DNA of 64,000 nt from CBDCFV01 sp965261795 (GTDB lineage: Bacteria > Chloroflexota > Dehalococcoidia > Lucifugimonadales > UBA3495): NCBI GenBank assembly GCA_965261795.1, contig OZ253476.1, positions 4,340,001 to 4,404,000 on the forward strand, read 5' to 3'. Made by a program: the position numbers and the translations under genes. Of the stretch, positions 9,096 to 17,846 are shown piece by piece (position 1 is the first letter of the stretch; every line of letters starts with the position of its first letter). The notes under the pieces are model-generated. The model ran no database searches. It saw nothing but the letters and a program-made list of their open reading frames with translations, and was not told the DNA's origin.

Positions 9096-9464
9096 TTATT
9101 CGTCGGGCACCAAGGCCACCAAGCGGCCGTTTTGCACAGTGACCAGGAATGCTTTCATTCGAAAGTCAGGGCGGCTGGTGCAAAGGCCCTCTCCTTTGTC
9201 GTACTGCCAGCCGTGGCCATCGCAAACGAACAGGTCGTCGCCTTCGTCCATAATCTCCCCTCCCTGGTGCGGGCACACGGTGGACAACAGCTTGTACCCG
9301 TCCCTGCCCCGAACTAGAAAGTAGGACGCATCGCCAACCCTGACCGGCGCGGGGAGCGCCGTAAATGAAGCCTCTTCTCCCAAGTCGGCCCTGACCTTTT
9401 TCGACCGGGCTGACCCGTTGATTTGGCGCAGTGACACGGTCCCTCTTCGACGCTCAGTAGTCAT
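9096..9464 (-). CDS. Small Rieske [2Fe-2S] protein
   Basis: The 122-residue soluble protein carries the two Rieske cluster motifs, CPHQGG and CDGHGW, which supply two Cys and two His ligands. It consists of little beyond the Rieske fold, like the ferredoxin components of multicomponent dioxygenases, though no oxygenase subunit is adjacent. It probably shuttles electrons to an oxygenase encoded elsewhere. A second, shorter homologue is at 61120-61410. Its stop codon abuts a TIR repeat copy, so that element may have been inserted close to or into the original 3' end. Confidence 0.85.
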   Translation of the reverse strand: MTTERRRGTVSLRQINGSARSKKVRADLGEEASFTALPAPVRVGDASYFLVRGRDGYKLLSTVCPHQGGEIMDEGDDLFVCDGHGWQYDKGEGLCTSRPDFRMKAFLVTVQNGRLVALVPDE

Positions 9465-9828
9465 TGCATTTCACCCCCTTGCGTTGATATAACCGTCCAG
9501 GCAAGTATACCAGCACCCGGGTTTCCCGTAGGCCGCACCGCGACCCGTTTCGTTACGGAAGCATGCGGCCCTGGCGCGGGGAGGAGGAGGTTAGACCTGC
9601 CACAGGAAAGCGCCTCAGCCTTGTCCCAAGGCTTGACCTTACTTCAAGTCGCCGGTCGCCAAAGCAGGAATCATGATACATTGACGGCGTCCTTATTCGA
9701 TTTTATTGGGATGGACAGAAAGTTATAGCGTCAGATATAATACCGCGACTCTACGGCATGGATAAATCCGGCGTCAGAGGGTTTCGTTTCGGCTCAGAGT
9801 CCGCTAAGATGAGGGAGACAGTCTCCCA
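9465..9828. other. Gene-free stretch upstream of tRNA-Leu
   Basis: No convincing coding sequence was seen. It holds the start region of the Rieske gene on the minus strand and the promoter described at 9712-9741 for the tRNA. Confidence 0.5.
9712..9741 (+). promoter_or_regulatory. Sigma70-type promoter upstream of tRNA-Leu
   Basis: TGGACA (9712-9717) and a perfect TATAAT (9736-9741) are separated by 18 bases. Transcription would begin about 80 bases before the tRNA and could continue into the ABC ATPase genes. Confidence 0.6.
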
Positions 9829-9913
9829 GGGGAAGTGTCGGAACTGGTAGACGAGCATGATTTAGGATCATGTGCTGAAAGGCGTGGGAGTTCGAGTCTC
9901 CCCTTCCCCACCA
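9829..9913 (+). tRNA. tRNA-Leu (anticodon UAG)
   Basis: An 82-nt cloverleaf plus encoded CCA. The acceptor stem GGGGAAG / CTTCCCC (9829-9835 with 9903-9909) is perfect. The anticodon stem CATGA / TCATG encloses loop TTTAGGA, with anticodon TAG at 9863-9865. A long variable arm and a T arm GGGAG-TTCGAGT-CTCCC follow, as expected for a class II leucine tRNA reading CUN codons. Confidence 0.97.
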
Positions 9914-10007
9914 AACGGCTTTGGTGGAGCCTTCAGGCAATAGTAATAAATCAGGTACACACACAAACAGATCGCTTGAGCGCAGGTGTTTGGTTTTAGG
10001 AGGTCAA

Positions 10008-11018
10008 GTGGCTTCTTTACTTGAAGTAAAAGACTTGAGGACTTACTTCTACACCTACGAGGGTGTAGTTAAGGCTGTAGACGGCGTTTCATACGAGCTT
10101 GAGGAAGGGGAAACCCTTGGGTTGGTAGGTGAAAGCGGCTGCGGCAAGAGCGTCAGCGCCTTGTCGGTGATGCGATTGATTCCCGACCCGCCCGGCAAGA
10201 TCGTTGCCGGCGAGATACAGTTTGAGAACGAGGACATCCTGAAGGTCGACATGGATGACATGCGCCGCATCCGGGGCGGCAAGATATCCATGGTCTTCCA
10301 AGAGCCGATGACCTCCCTTAACCCGGTGCTGACGGTGGAAAAGCAGCTTACGGAGACCCTTGAGCTGCACATGGGCATGACCAAGGGGGAAGCCCGCCGA
10401 GAGGGGGTGGACCTGTTGGCCAGGGTGGGCATTCCCGACCCTGAAAGCCGCATCAAGCAGTACCCCCACCAGTTCAGCGGCGGAATGCGGCAAAGGGTTA
10501 TGATCGCTATGGCCCTGAGTTGCAACCCCAGGCTCATTATCGCCGACGAGCCGACAACGGCGCTGGACGTGACCATTCAAGCGCAGATTCTGGAGTTGAT
10601 GAAGTCTCTGACCACCGAGTTCGGGGTGGCGCTGATTGTCATCACCCACAACCTTGGCGTAGTAGCGCGCTACGCCGACCGGATGAACATCATGTACGCG
10701 GGCAAGATCATCGAGAGGGGCTCGGCGACGGAGATTTACGCCAACCCCCGCCACCCGTACACCATCGGGTTGCTGCACTCGGTCCCACGATTGGACCAAC
10801 CGCGGCGGGAGAAACTGGACCCGATTGAAGGGCAACCGCCGGACTTGATCAACATCCCCGAAGGGTGTTCCTTCAGGGCCAGATGCCGCTGGGCCATTGA
10901 CAAGTGCGCTATCGAGGCCCCGCCGTTGATGCCCACCAGCGACGGCCACTGGTCAGCCTGCTGGCGGTCCGAGGAGTTGGGAGCGCTAGCGCAGGCGACC
11001 TACAGTTCCCGCGCCTGA
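10008..11018 (+). CDS. Oligopeptide ABC transporter ATPase, OppD/DppD type
   Basis: I place the start at GTG 10008, 3 bases after TAGGAGGT; the open frame extends upstream but overlaps the tRNA flank. The 336-residue ATPase has Walker A GESGCGKS, Q-loop, signature FSGGMRQR, Walker B LIIADEPT and the H-loop ITHN. Its C-terminal oligopeptide/dipeptide extension carries the Cys cluster seen in OppD/DppD (GCSFRARC, CAIEAPP), which in some members holds an Fe-S cluster. It powers import of peptides or nickel-like solutes with OppF. No permease or binding-protein genes occur in the window. Confidence 0.88.
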   Translation: MASLLEVKDLRTYFYTYEGVVKAVDGVSYELEEGETLGLVGESGCGKSVSALSVMRLIPDPPGKIVAGEIQFENEDILKVDMDDMRRIRGGKISMVFQEPMTSLNPVLTVEKQLTETLELHMGMTKGEARREGVDLLARVGIPDPESRIKQYPHQFSGGMRQRVMIAMALSCNPRLIIADEPTTALDVTIQAQILELMKSLTTEFGVALIVITHNLGVVARYADRMNIMYAGKIIERGSATEIYANPRHPYTIGLLHSVPRLDQPRREKLDPIEGQPPDLINIPEGCSFRARCRWAIDKCAIEAPPLMPTSDGHWSACWRSEELGALAQATYSSRA

Positions 11019-11078
11019 GCCGTGTAGAACCGGATTCCGGTGACATACCGGGTAACCGATCAGAAGAGGCAGATAGCC

Positions 11079-12122
11079 ATGACCACAACGACAGACGTAC
11101 AGACCCAGGGAAACGGACAGCCTGCGGCGGATGACAATCTCGTCGAAGTCAGGGACCTACAGATGTACTTCCCCGTAACCTCGGGGTTGATCTTCCAGAA
11201 GACCGTTGCCCACATCAAAGCGGTCGACGGCGTTTCGTTCAACGTTCGAAGAGGCGAAACTCTAGGCTTGGTGGGTGAGAGCGGCTGCGGCAAGACCACC
11301 ACCGGCCGTTGCATCCTGCAACTGTACAAGCCGACGGGAGGCCAGATTATTTTCGATGGCCGGGAGCTTAACGGTCTCTCCAGCCGCGAGTTGCGGATGA
11401 TGCGCCGGGAGATGCAGGTCATATTCCAGGACCCGTACAGCTCGCTGAACCCGCGCATGACCGCCGGCAACATTATCGGTGAGCCGCTGGTGGTACACGG
11501 CTTGGTCAAGGGCAGGGCGGAGTACCGGGAAAAGGTAGCCGACTTGCTGCAAAACGTGGGCCTGAATCCCTACATGGCCGACCGGTTCCCCCACGAGTTC
11601 AGCGGCGGCCAGCGCCAGAGGATCGGGGTGGCCCGTGCATTGTCAGTGGGCCCCAAGTTTATAGTAGCCGACGAGCCGGTTTCTGCGCTGGACGTGTCTA
11701 TTCAAGCCCAGATTATCAACCTGCTGGAAGACCTTCAGGAACAGTTCAACCTGACCTACCTGTTCATCGCCCACGACCTGTCGGTGGTGCGCCACATCAG
11801 CGACCGGGTTGGAGTGATGTACTTGGGCCATATAGTCGAACTAGCCGACCGGGCCGAAATTTACCTGAACCCGGTGCACCCGTACACCCGTGCTCTGCTT
11901 TCCGCGGTGCCTATCCCGGACCCAGTGATTGACGCTCAGAGGGAAAGAATCCTGCTGACAGGAGAGGTTCCCAGCCCATTGACCCCGCCTTCCGGGTGCG
12001 TATTCCATCCGCGATGCCCCGCAGCAATCGATGAATGCTCCCAGGTGCTGCCTGAGTTGCGGCCGGTCTCCACCGATCACTGGGCTGCCTGCATACGCGC
12101 CGAAGGTTATGGGACGTATTAG
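11079..12122 (+). CDS. Oligopeptide ABC transporter ATPase, OppF/DppF type
   Basis: The 347-residue partner of the upstream ATPase lies 60 bases after it. I choose ATG 11079 (AGAGG upstream) over GTG 11040, which would add 13 unconserved residues. Walker A GESGCGKT, signature FSGGQRQR, Walker B FIVADEPV and switch His (FIAHDLS) are all present. The C-terminal peptide-transporter domain again has Cys residues (GCVFHPRC, CSQVLPEL). Two different ATPases side by side are normal for Opp/Dpp systems, in which they form a heterodimer on the inner face of the membrane. An imperfect terminator follows. Confidence 0.88.
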   Translation: MTTTTDVQTQGNGQPAADDNLVEVRDLQMYFPVTSGLIFQKTVAHIKAVDGVSFNVRRGETLGLVGESGCGKTTTGRCILQLYKPTGGQIIFDGRELNGLSSRELRMMRREMQVIFQDPYSSLNPRMTAGNIIGEPLVVHGLVKGRAEYREKVADLLQNVGLNPYMADRFPHEFSGGQRQRIGVARALSVGPKFIVADEPVSALDVSIQAQIINLLEDLQEQFNLTYLFIAHDLSVVRHISDRVGVMYLGHIVELADRAEIYLNPVHPYTRALLSAVPIPDPVIDAQRERILLTGEVPSPLTPPSGCVFHPRCPAAIDECSQVLPELRPVSTDHWAACIRAEGYGTY

Positions 12123-12157
12123 CGCCTGAATCCTTCCCTGCGGCACCATGCGACGAT

Positions 12158-12192
12158 AAGGGGCGGCCTGTAAAATGGTCGCCCTTTTGTTT
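12158..12192 (+). terminator. Imperfect hairpin with U tract after ABC ATPases
   Basis: AAGGGGCG pairs with CGCCCTT with one bulge, and the 3' arm runs into TTTTGTTT. It lies about 36 bases after the stop and before lepA. Confidence 0.5.
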
Positions 12193-12257
12193 AGCACCGA
12201 TATTCGACGCCTCTCTTCCTTGTGGCCGCAGTCCCTCCGTGATACCATCGATAACAT

Positions 12258-14102
12258 ATGGACCCACTACTGATTCGCAACTTCTGTATCATCGCCCACA
12301 TAGACCACGGTAAATCCACATTGGCGGACCGCTTCCTGGAAATCACCGGCACCGTCCGCGCCCAGGATATGAAAGCCCAGTTCCTTGACCAGATGGACTT
12401 GGAACGCGAACGGGGCATAACGATCAAGGGTAAAGCGGTGGCGATGTACCACGTTGGCCCCGATGGGCAGAGATATCAGCTCCACCTGATCGATACTCCA
12501 GGGCACGTGGACTTCAGCTACGAGGTCTCCAGGGCTATGGCGGCCGCTGAAGGGGCTTTGCTGGTAGTGGACGCCAGCCAGGGCATTGAGGCGCAAACCA
12601 TCGCCAACGCCTTGTTGGCTATGCAATACGACCTTGAGCTGATTCCGGTTGTCAACAAGGTCGACCTGCCTCAAGCCGAGCCGGACCGGGTGGCCAGCGA
12701 ACTCCAGCAAGTGTTCGGTTTCCGTGAGGACGAGATACTTTTCGTGTCCGCCAAGGAAGGCACCGGAGCCCTGGAGATACTGAACGCCGTCGTGAAGCGT
12801 ATTCCGCCTCCCAGCGGAAAGATCGATGCCCCGTTACGGGCGTTGGTCTTTGACTCTTTGTATAACCCTTACAAGGGGATCATCGCCCATATCCGGGTGG
12901 ATGACGGGCAGATATCCAAAGACCAGCGTCTCCAAGTAATGTCTTCCGGGAAGATAGCCGAGATCGTCGAGGTCGGCGTGTTCACACCCTCGCCCAAGCC
13001 GGTTGACGTCCTGTCCGCCGGCCAAGTGGGTTACGTGGCCACCGGCTTCAAGGACGTAAGAGAGTGCAACGTAGGCGACACGCTCACCGGAAGCAATCGT
13101 CCGGCATCCGAACCGCTGCCCGGCTACATGCCCCTGAAGTCGATGGTCTTTGCCGGCTTGTACCCGTCGGACGGCGAGGACTACACCAGGCTGCGGGCCT
13201 CTTTAGACAAGCTGCAACTGAACGACTCCTCGCTGTCCATTGAGCCGGAAAACAGCACAGCCCTTGGGTTCGGGTTCCGTTGCGGATTCCTGGGCCTAAT
13301 GCACATGGAGATAGTGCAGGAACGGTTGGAACGGGAGTACGACCTTGACATCATAGCCACTTCTCCCAGCGTCTCCTACTCCGTGTTGCTGGCGACCGGG
13401 GAAGAGATCAATATCGACAACCCTTCCAAACTGCCGCCCCCGCACCAAGTTAAAGAGATACGAGAGCCGATACTTAACCTGACTATCGTCGCCCCGGACC
13501 GGTACGTGGGCACCATCATGGAGTTGATGCACTCGCGGCGGTCCGAGTTCAAACGAATGGAGTACATCCAAGGCAGTGGAGGGCAACCGAACGGCGCCTC
13601 AACCAATACCTCGGAGTCTCGCGTCGTGATGGAATACACCATGCCATTGGTGGAGTTGCTGGCCGATTTCTACAATCAGCTCAAGTCCCGGACCCAGGGT
13701 TACGCCTCCATGGACTACTCCTTGAACGGGTACCAAGCCGCGCCATTAGTGAAGATGGACGTGCTGGTCAACCAGTTGCCCGTGGAAGCCCTTTCCATGA
13801 TCCTACACCGCGACCGGGCCGTGGCCCACGGCAGGGAAGTGGTGGAAAGGCTAAGGACCGCGATCCCCAGGCAGCTTTTCGAGGTGCCGATCCAAGCCGC
13901 TATCGGCGGCCGTATTATCGCCCGCGAGACTATCCGGGCCCTTCGCAAAGACGTGCTGGCCAAGTGTTACGGAGGCGACATTACGCGCAAGCGGAAGCTG
14001 CTGGAAAAGCAGAAAGAGGGCAAGCGACGGTTAAAGATGGTTGGGAGCGTGGAGGTGCCGCAGGAAGCTTTTCTCACGCTGCTCAAGATCGGCAACTCGT
14101 AA
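12258..14102 (+). CDS. lepA: Elongation factor 4 (LepA) GTPase
   Basis: The 614-residue protein is full length for LepA, the ribosome-associated translational GTPase that acts in back-translocation or initiation quality control. GTPase motifs are intact: AHIDHGKST (G1), RGITIKG (G2), DTPGH (G3) and NKVD (G4). The LepA-specific C-terminal domain is present, including YASMDY and DVLVNQLPVEALS. It starts almost at once with IRNFCIIAHIDHGKS, as usual. No strong Shine-Dalgarno is visible before ATG 12258. It stands alone between the transporter ATPases and the convergent DinB-like gene. Confidence 0.97.
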   Translation: MDPLLIRNFCIIAHIDHGKSTLADRFLEITGTVRAQDMKAQFLDQMDLERERGITIKGKAVAMYHVGPDGQRYQLHLIDTPGHVDFSYEVSRAMAAAEGALLVVDASQGIEAQTIANALLAMQYDLELIPVVNKVDLPQAEPDRVASELQQVFGFREDEILFVSAKEGTGALEILNAVVKRIPPPSGKIDAPLRALVFDSLYNPYKGIIAHIRVDDGQISKDQRLQVMSSGKIAEIVEVGVFTPSPKPVDVLSAGQVGYVATGFKDVRECNVGDTLTGSNRPASEPLPGYMPLKSMVFAGLYPSDGEDYTRLRASLDKLQLNDSSLSIEPENSTALGFGFRCGFLGLMHMEIVQERLEREYDLDIIATSPSVSYSVLLATGEEINIDNPSKLPPPHQVKEIREPILNLTIVAPDRYVGTIMELMHSRRSEFKRMEYIQGSGGQPNGASTNTSESRVVMEYTMPLVELLADFYNQLKSRTQGYASMDYSLNGYQAAPLVKMDVLVNQLPVEALSMILHRDRAVAHGREVVERLRTAIPRQLFEVPIQAAIGGRIIARETIRALRKDVLAKCYGGDITRKRKLLEKQKEGKRRLKMVGSVEVPQEAFLTLLKIGNS

Positions 14103-14104
14103 CA

Positions 14105-14596
14105 CTACATCCCCAGAGCTTCCCGTAACTCCCGCACTTGGACCAAGTGCTCCCGCCAGTGGCGCGCGAATAGCCCCTCCAGCAGGTTATGTAACGTGCG
14201 GGGATCGTCCCAACCCCGGTTACGTTGGTGCACCAGCACGGACTTCTCCAGCAGGTCACCTTCGCCCGACGCCTGCAAGGCCGCTTCCATTCCATGGAAC
14301 AGCAGGTTAACGTCCTCTACTATCCGCTCCATTTCGTATGACAGGCGTTCCATTGTCATGTTGGTCAAGTCCGACCGCAGGTCGAACTCGCTGATTACGC
14401 CGGCCAGGACCTGCCGCAAGATCGTGTGGATGCCTTCGGAAGGAGTGTCCAACAGGTGGTAGACCACCTCACGAACTGACCAAGCGTCTGGGTCCGGTTT
14501 CCAGTCCAAGCAATAGTCCATCCCGTTCAGTAGTTCCATCAGTTCCGCGTGGATGGCTTGGACGGCCTGCAAGTGGGCGTCTTTATTCGTGCTCAT
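14105..14596 (-). CDS. DinB/YfiT-like four-helix protein
   Basis: The 163-residue helical protein fits the DinB/YfiT-like superfamily. The characteristic WSVREVVYHLLDTP, with the first metal-ligand histidine, lies at about residues 40-53, and a later ARHWREHLVQVRELR supplies the usual HxxxH (HWREH) pair. Members are metal-binding four-helix bundles, many acting as thiol-dependent (mycothiol or bacillithiol) transferases or of unknown function. It lies immediately convergent with lepA (2-base gap) and 25 bases after the DUF2269-like gene on the same strand. Confidence 0.75.
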   Translation of the reverse strand: MSTNKDAHLQAVQAIHAELMELLNGMDYCLDWKPDPDAWSVREVVYHLLDTPSEGIHTILRQVLAGVISEFDLRSDLTNMTMERLSYEMERIVEDVNLLFHGMEAALQASGEGDLLEKSVLVHQRNRGWDDPRTLHNLLEGLFARHWREHLVQVRELREALGM

Positions 14597-14621
14597 GCGA
14601 TTCTGCTATCAGCGGGTCGGT

Positions 14622-15116
14622 TCATGGGCGGAGCACCATAAGGAACAGGATGATGACCACCAGCAGGGTGGCAATGCCGCCGAACATTGACCACCGGCGG
14701 CTGGTCCGGGCATACGCCGGGTCCAACTCGCCGCGTGCCAAGCCTTCCTGGGACAGCCGTACCATCCGGCGTTGCAGGGGCAGCAGAGCGGCGAGCCAGA
14801 TGATTATGGTCACGATCAGCAGGAGAAAGGACAAACCCAGCCAAAACTGTTCAAACCGCTGCCACCCGGTTAGCGCGACCAGCAGAATCCCGGTTGCCAA
14901 CAAGACCACTATTCCCGGGATAGTAAACATGCAGTCCGCCCTAGCCAGCCCCCGACAGGTGGAAGAGATGGTTTCAAGGTTGGATGTTTGATCGGCCCTG
15001 ACCTTCCAGAATGCGGACGTAATCAGGTTGCCGACAAGGACCACGCCGGACAGAATGTGTATGGCGAGGATAATCTGGAATGGGATCGTACCGGTCACAA
15101 AGGAAACGGAGATCAT
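14622..15116 (-). CDS. DUF2269-like integral membrane protein
   Basis: The 164-residue protein has four hydrophobic segments (residues about 8-28, 55-75, 83-105 and 140-160) with the pattern of the DUF2269 family: IPFQIILAIHILSGVVLVGN near the start and paired helices after a conserved R-x-D turn. The function is unknown. Its ATG (15116-15114) overlaps the galU stop as ATGA, so it is probably translated by coupling to galU. A longer frame reaching 15182 overlaps galU and is less likely. Confidence 0.7.
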   Translation of the reverse strand: MISVSFVTGTIPFQIILAIHILSGVVLVGNLITSAFWKVRADQTSNLETISSTCRGLARADCMFTIPGIVVLLATGILLVALTGWQRFEQFWLGLSFLLLIVTIIIWLAALLPLQRRMVRLSQEGLARGELDPAYARTSRRWSMFGGIATLLVVIILFLMVLRP

Positions 15117-16045
15117 ATGACTTCCCCTGGATTGGGATGAGCGCCGGGCAGGTCTGCCGCCGGCACCGGGTCTGCGGACCAACTACGGGTAATAGTTTCG
15201 AGCAACGCCCGGGCTTGGTCCCTTGTGTCCTCCCGGGCCAAGGCAAATTCGAGAGAGGCACGCAGCAATCCCAGAGGCGTGCCGCCGTCGTAACGCGTTC
15301 CTTGAAACTCATAGGCGTAGATGTCGTGGCGCTCCAGCAGCAGCAGGAGGGCGTCGGTGAGTTGAATCTCGCCCTTGGCGCCCGGAGGAGTCCGCTTCAG
15401 GCATTCGAAAATATCAGGAGGGAGAATGTACCGCCCGACGATTGCCAAGTTGGACGGAGCCTGTTCCCTGGATGGTTTCTCCACCAGTCCGTGCACTTCG
15501 TGCAGGCCGTCTCCCGCCGGTGTGGCGTCCACCACCCCGTAGTTGTGGACCATGTCCCAAGGGGTGGGCTCCACAGCGATGACGCCTCCGCCGGTGCGAT
15601 GTTGAACGTCCAACATCTGTGCAACTACGCCGGGGGTGTGGGCGATGATGTCGTCCGGGAGAATGACGACGAACGGTTCGCCGTCGACCGCATCCTCCGC
15701 GGTCAGCACCGCATGTCCCAATCCGAGCGGCTCCCCTTGAATGACAAACGATACTTGAGCCAGGGACGAGGCTCGCCGTACCTTTTCAGCCAAATGGTCT
15801 GTGCCCACGGCGGCCAAGTGGCGTTCCAATCCCGGATCGGGCTGAAAGTAGGAGGCGATGGACTCCTTTCCTTTGGCGGTCACTACGATCACCTTTTCGA
15901 TGCCTGCCTCGGACGCCTCCTCCACCACGTATTGGAGCATTGGCTTGTCGAGGATGGGAAGAAGTTCCTTGGGCACCGACTTGGTCATCGGCAAAAACCG
16001 GGTGCCAAGCCCGGCGGCAGGGATCACCGCAGTCCTGATTTCCAT
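15113..16045 (-). CDS. galU: UTP-glucose-1-phosphate uridylyltransferase
   Basis: The 310-residue enzyme makes UDP-glucose from UTP and glucose-1-phosphate for envelope polysaccharides and osmolytes. The nucleotidyltransferase signature is intact at the N-terminus: VIPAAGLGTRFLP (residues 7-19) and KSVPKELLPI. It also has LPDD in the metal site region, GLVEKP, and the sugar-binding GRYILPPDIF. The length and the full set of motifs match bacterial GalU. AGGAGGGG lies just before the ATG. It leads a two-gene unit with the DUF2269-like membrane protein. Confidence 0.95.
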   Translation of the reverse strand: MEIRTAVIPAAGLGTRFLPMTKSVPKELLPILDKPMLQYVVEEASEAGIEKVIVVTAKGKESIASYFQPDPGLERHLAAVGTDHLAEKVRRASSLAQVSFVIQGEPLGLGHAVLTAEDAVDGEPFVVILPDDIIAHTPGVVAQMLDVQHRTGGGVIAVEPTPWDMVHNYGVVDATPAGDGLHEVHGLVEKPSREQAPSNLAIVGRYILPPDIFECLKRTPPGAKGEIQLTDALLLLLERHDIYAYEFQGTRYDGGTPLGLLRASLEFALAREDTRDQARALLETITRSWSADPVPAADLPGAHPNPGEVI

Positions 16046-16254
16046 AACCCCTCCTAGTGCGGGGCCATTCTATCACCGGGCCGTTTGACCTACAACGTGA
16101 CCGGACATGGCGATTCTGACGATGAAAAGGCCCGGTCATCCGGTGCCAGGGTAATCGCGTTATAAAGCTTGGCGGCCCATTTAATCCCCCGTCTTCACGC
16201 TGACAAGGGTATGTAAAATTGAGATTATAGCTACGAACCGGCCCCACCGCCCCT

Positions 16255-16281
16255 GGATTCCGGCCTACGCCGGAATGACGG
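16255..16281. repeat. GGATTCC...GGAATGACGG palindromic repeat
   Basis: Hairpin GGATTCCGGC-CTAC-GCCGGAA followed by TGACGG. Same family as the cores in both TIR elements, and as 26488-26514, 51329-51355 and 61018-61062. Confidence 0.6.
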
Positions 16282-16493
16282 AATGGGTCCGATAGTGAGC
16301 ATTTGGGAGCGGTTTTGTATTTGAGCAAGCCTACCCTACTATACTATGCGGTCTCACGTTCAACTGCGTAAAGTCCCAAATGAAATACATACCCTTATCA
16401 GCCGTCTTCACGGGGGGCAGGCGTTATTCCCGTGGAAACGGGAATCCATAGTCGTTGGAAAGGGTAAATTTGCCTATGGTAGACAGTGTGGAT

Positions 16494-16580
16494 TCCCGCC
16501 CCCGCCTTCGCGGGGGTGACGTTCCTTCGCGGGGGTGACGTTCCTTCGCGGGGGTGACGTTCCTTCGCGGGAATGCCGGA
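16494..16580. repeat. Tandem 19-bp array from palindromic repeat
   Basis: GATTCCCGCC starts a normal palindrome copy. Its 3' half, TTCGCGGGGGTGACGTTCC, is then repeated at 16507, 16526 and 16545 with an exact 19-bp period, and a fourth partial, diverged unit begins at 16564. Confidence 0.8.
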
Positions 16581-16656
16581 GGTTTTACGGCAGATTTGGC
16601 CTGTCTGGTGCACTGATAGTTAAAATGCGATTGCCCTGCATCCGGTGCTTTAGCAA

Positions 16657-16685
16657 TTGACATGGAGAGAGGGCTGGCCTACCAT
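16657..16685 (+). promoter_or_regulatory. Sigma70-type promoter of SRP RNA
   Basis: A perfect TTGACA (16657-16662), a 17-base spacer and TACCAT (16680-16685). The expected start, about 7 bases downstream, coincides with the 5' end deduced from SRP RNA pairing (16692). Confidence 0.65.
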
Positions 16686-16691
16686 GAAATC

Positions 16692-16936
16692 GAGGCCGTG
16701 CTAGACGGGGAGCTAGCGGTGCCCTGAACTCGCAATCCGCTATAGCGGGGTTGAATGCCTCCCCCAGGCGGGGCTATTGGGCCCCTATTCCGAATCGGTG
16801 ATGTAGAAGGTTGGGCCCCACGCGGCGCAGACTTGCGAACTCCGCCAGGCCGGAAGGAGCAACGGTAAGCAGGGCACTGCGAGCGCCGTGGGATCGCCTG
16901 ACCCGAGTCACTGCCCGGAACAAGCTCAGTGGTCTT
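16692..16936 (+). ncRNA. ffs: Large bacterial signal recognition particle RNA
   Basis: About 245 nt of the large (Bacillus-like) SRP RNA type. The Alu-domain landmarks GTGCTAGACGGGGAG and GGTGCCCTG are at the 5' end. The domain IV tip is present, with CCAGGCCGGAAGGAGCAAC recognised by Ffh and the return strand GCAGGGCACTGCGAG. GAGGCC (16692-16697) can pair with GGTCTT (16931-16936), which sets the ends. The RNA forms the SRP with Ffh for cotranslational membrane targeting. The 3' end overlaps the only available rsmA start by a few bases. Confidence 0.88.
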
Positions 16937-17846
16937 CGTCAAAGGGAGGTGCGCGGTCTCTTACTTAAATAATAACTCGGGTCACGCCCCGGACCGAGCG
17001 CGACCCAATGCCCAATATTCCTTCTCCCGCGCAACCAAGCGAAAATCCCTCGGCCAACATTTCCTTCACGACAGTCGTATCGTCGGGCGGATTCTGACGG
17101 CGGCGGATATACAGCCCGATGACCTAGTCCTGGAAATAGGGCCCGGCCTAGGAGTGCTTACCCGAAAACTCGTGCAGCTTGCCGGGAAAGTTGTTGTGGT
17201 GGAGATGGACTGGGAGTTGGCCGGTTCGTTGCCGTCCCGCCTGAACCATCCACCCAACCTCCATGTCACCCAAGGCGACGCACGGACTATAGATTTCAGC
17301 CCGTTGCTCGGGGACGCATCGTCCTACAAAGTCGTGGCTAATCTGCCCTACTACGCAGCCAATCCTATCGTGCGGCGATTTTTGGAAGCGGACACGGCGC
17401 CGGAGTTGCTTGTGGTAATGGTGCAGAAGGAAGTTGCCGAAAGCATGTTGGCCGGTCCGGGTGGAATGACGATGCTGTCGGTGGCTACTCAATTTTACGC
17501 TGCCCCCTCTCTGGTCTGTAACGTGCCGCCCCGCAGCTTTCGCCCGCCTCCAGCAGTGAGATCGTCGGTGGTCAGGTTGGACGTGCGGCCGAGTCCGGCT
17601 GTTGATGTGCGGGAACCAACGGCTTTCTTCGATTTGGTGCGGGCCGGTTTCTCCGCGCCAAGAAAACAACTTCGGAATTCCTTGAGCCACGGTCTGGGTG
17701 AGCATCCGGCATTGGTAGCCCAACTCCTGGCCGACCTGGAATTGGACGGCTCTCGCAGGGCGGAAACTTTGACCTTGGATGAATGGGCTTTAATTCATCG
17801 TCGATGGGAAGAGACCGGTAAAGTTGGAATTACTGGCGTACGCTAA
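16929..17846 (+). CDS. rsmA: 16S rRNA (adenine1518/1519-N6)-dimethyltransferase
   Basis: RsmA/KsgA dimethylates two adjacent adenines in helix 45 of 16S rRNA using SAM. Family motifs are clear: KSLGQHFLHD, SAM-binding EIGPGLGVLT, acidic VVVEMD, and catalytic NLPYY. The C-terminal region FRPPPAVRSSVV also matches. The start is uncertain: GTG 16929 is the only standard start codon in frame before the conserved domain, yet it lies inside the SRP RNA 3' end and lacks a good ribosome site. GGGAGG at 16943 sits upstream of no usual start. The gene overlaps ispE by 23 bases. Confidence 0.93.
   Translation: MVFVKGRCAVSYLNNNSGHAPDRARPNAQYSFSRATKRKSLGQHFLHDSRIVGRILTAADIQPDDLVLEIGPGLGVLTRKLVQLAGKVVVVEMDWELAGSLPSRLNHPPNLHVTQGDARTIDFSPLLGDASSYKVVANLPYYAANPIVRRFLEADTAPELLVVMVQKEVAESMLAGPGGMTMLSVATQFYAAPSLVCNVPPRSFRPPPAVRSSVVRLDVRPSPAVDVREPTAFFDLVRAGFSAPRKQLRNSLSHGLGEHPALVAQLLADLELDGSRRAETLTLDEWALIHRRWEETGKVGITGVR

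Larger units (their letters stand above)
16046..16656. other. Gene-free stretch rich in short palindromic repeats
   Basis: About 600 bases between galU and the SRP RNA with no supported gene. It contains one copy of the GGATTCC-GGAATGACGG palindrome (16255-16281) and a cluster of truncated tandem copies (16494-16580). Short open frames here are repeat-derived. Confidence 0.6.

Noticed and set aside
9829..9913. tRNA-Leu as integration site of a genomic island
   Set aside because: No duplicated tRNA 3' end or integrase gene is visible near it, and downstream genes look native.
16494..16580. CRISPR-like spacing of repeats
   Set aside because: The units are directly adjacent with no spacers; it is a simple tandem array.
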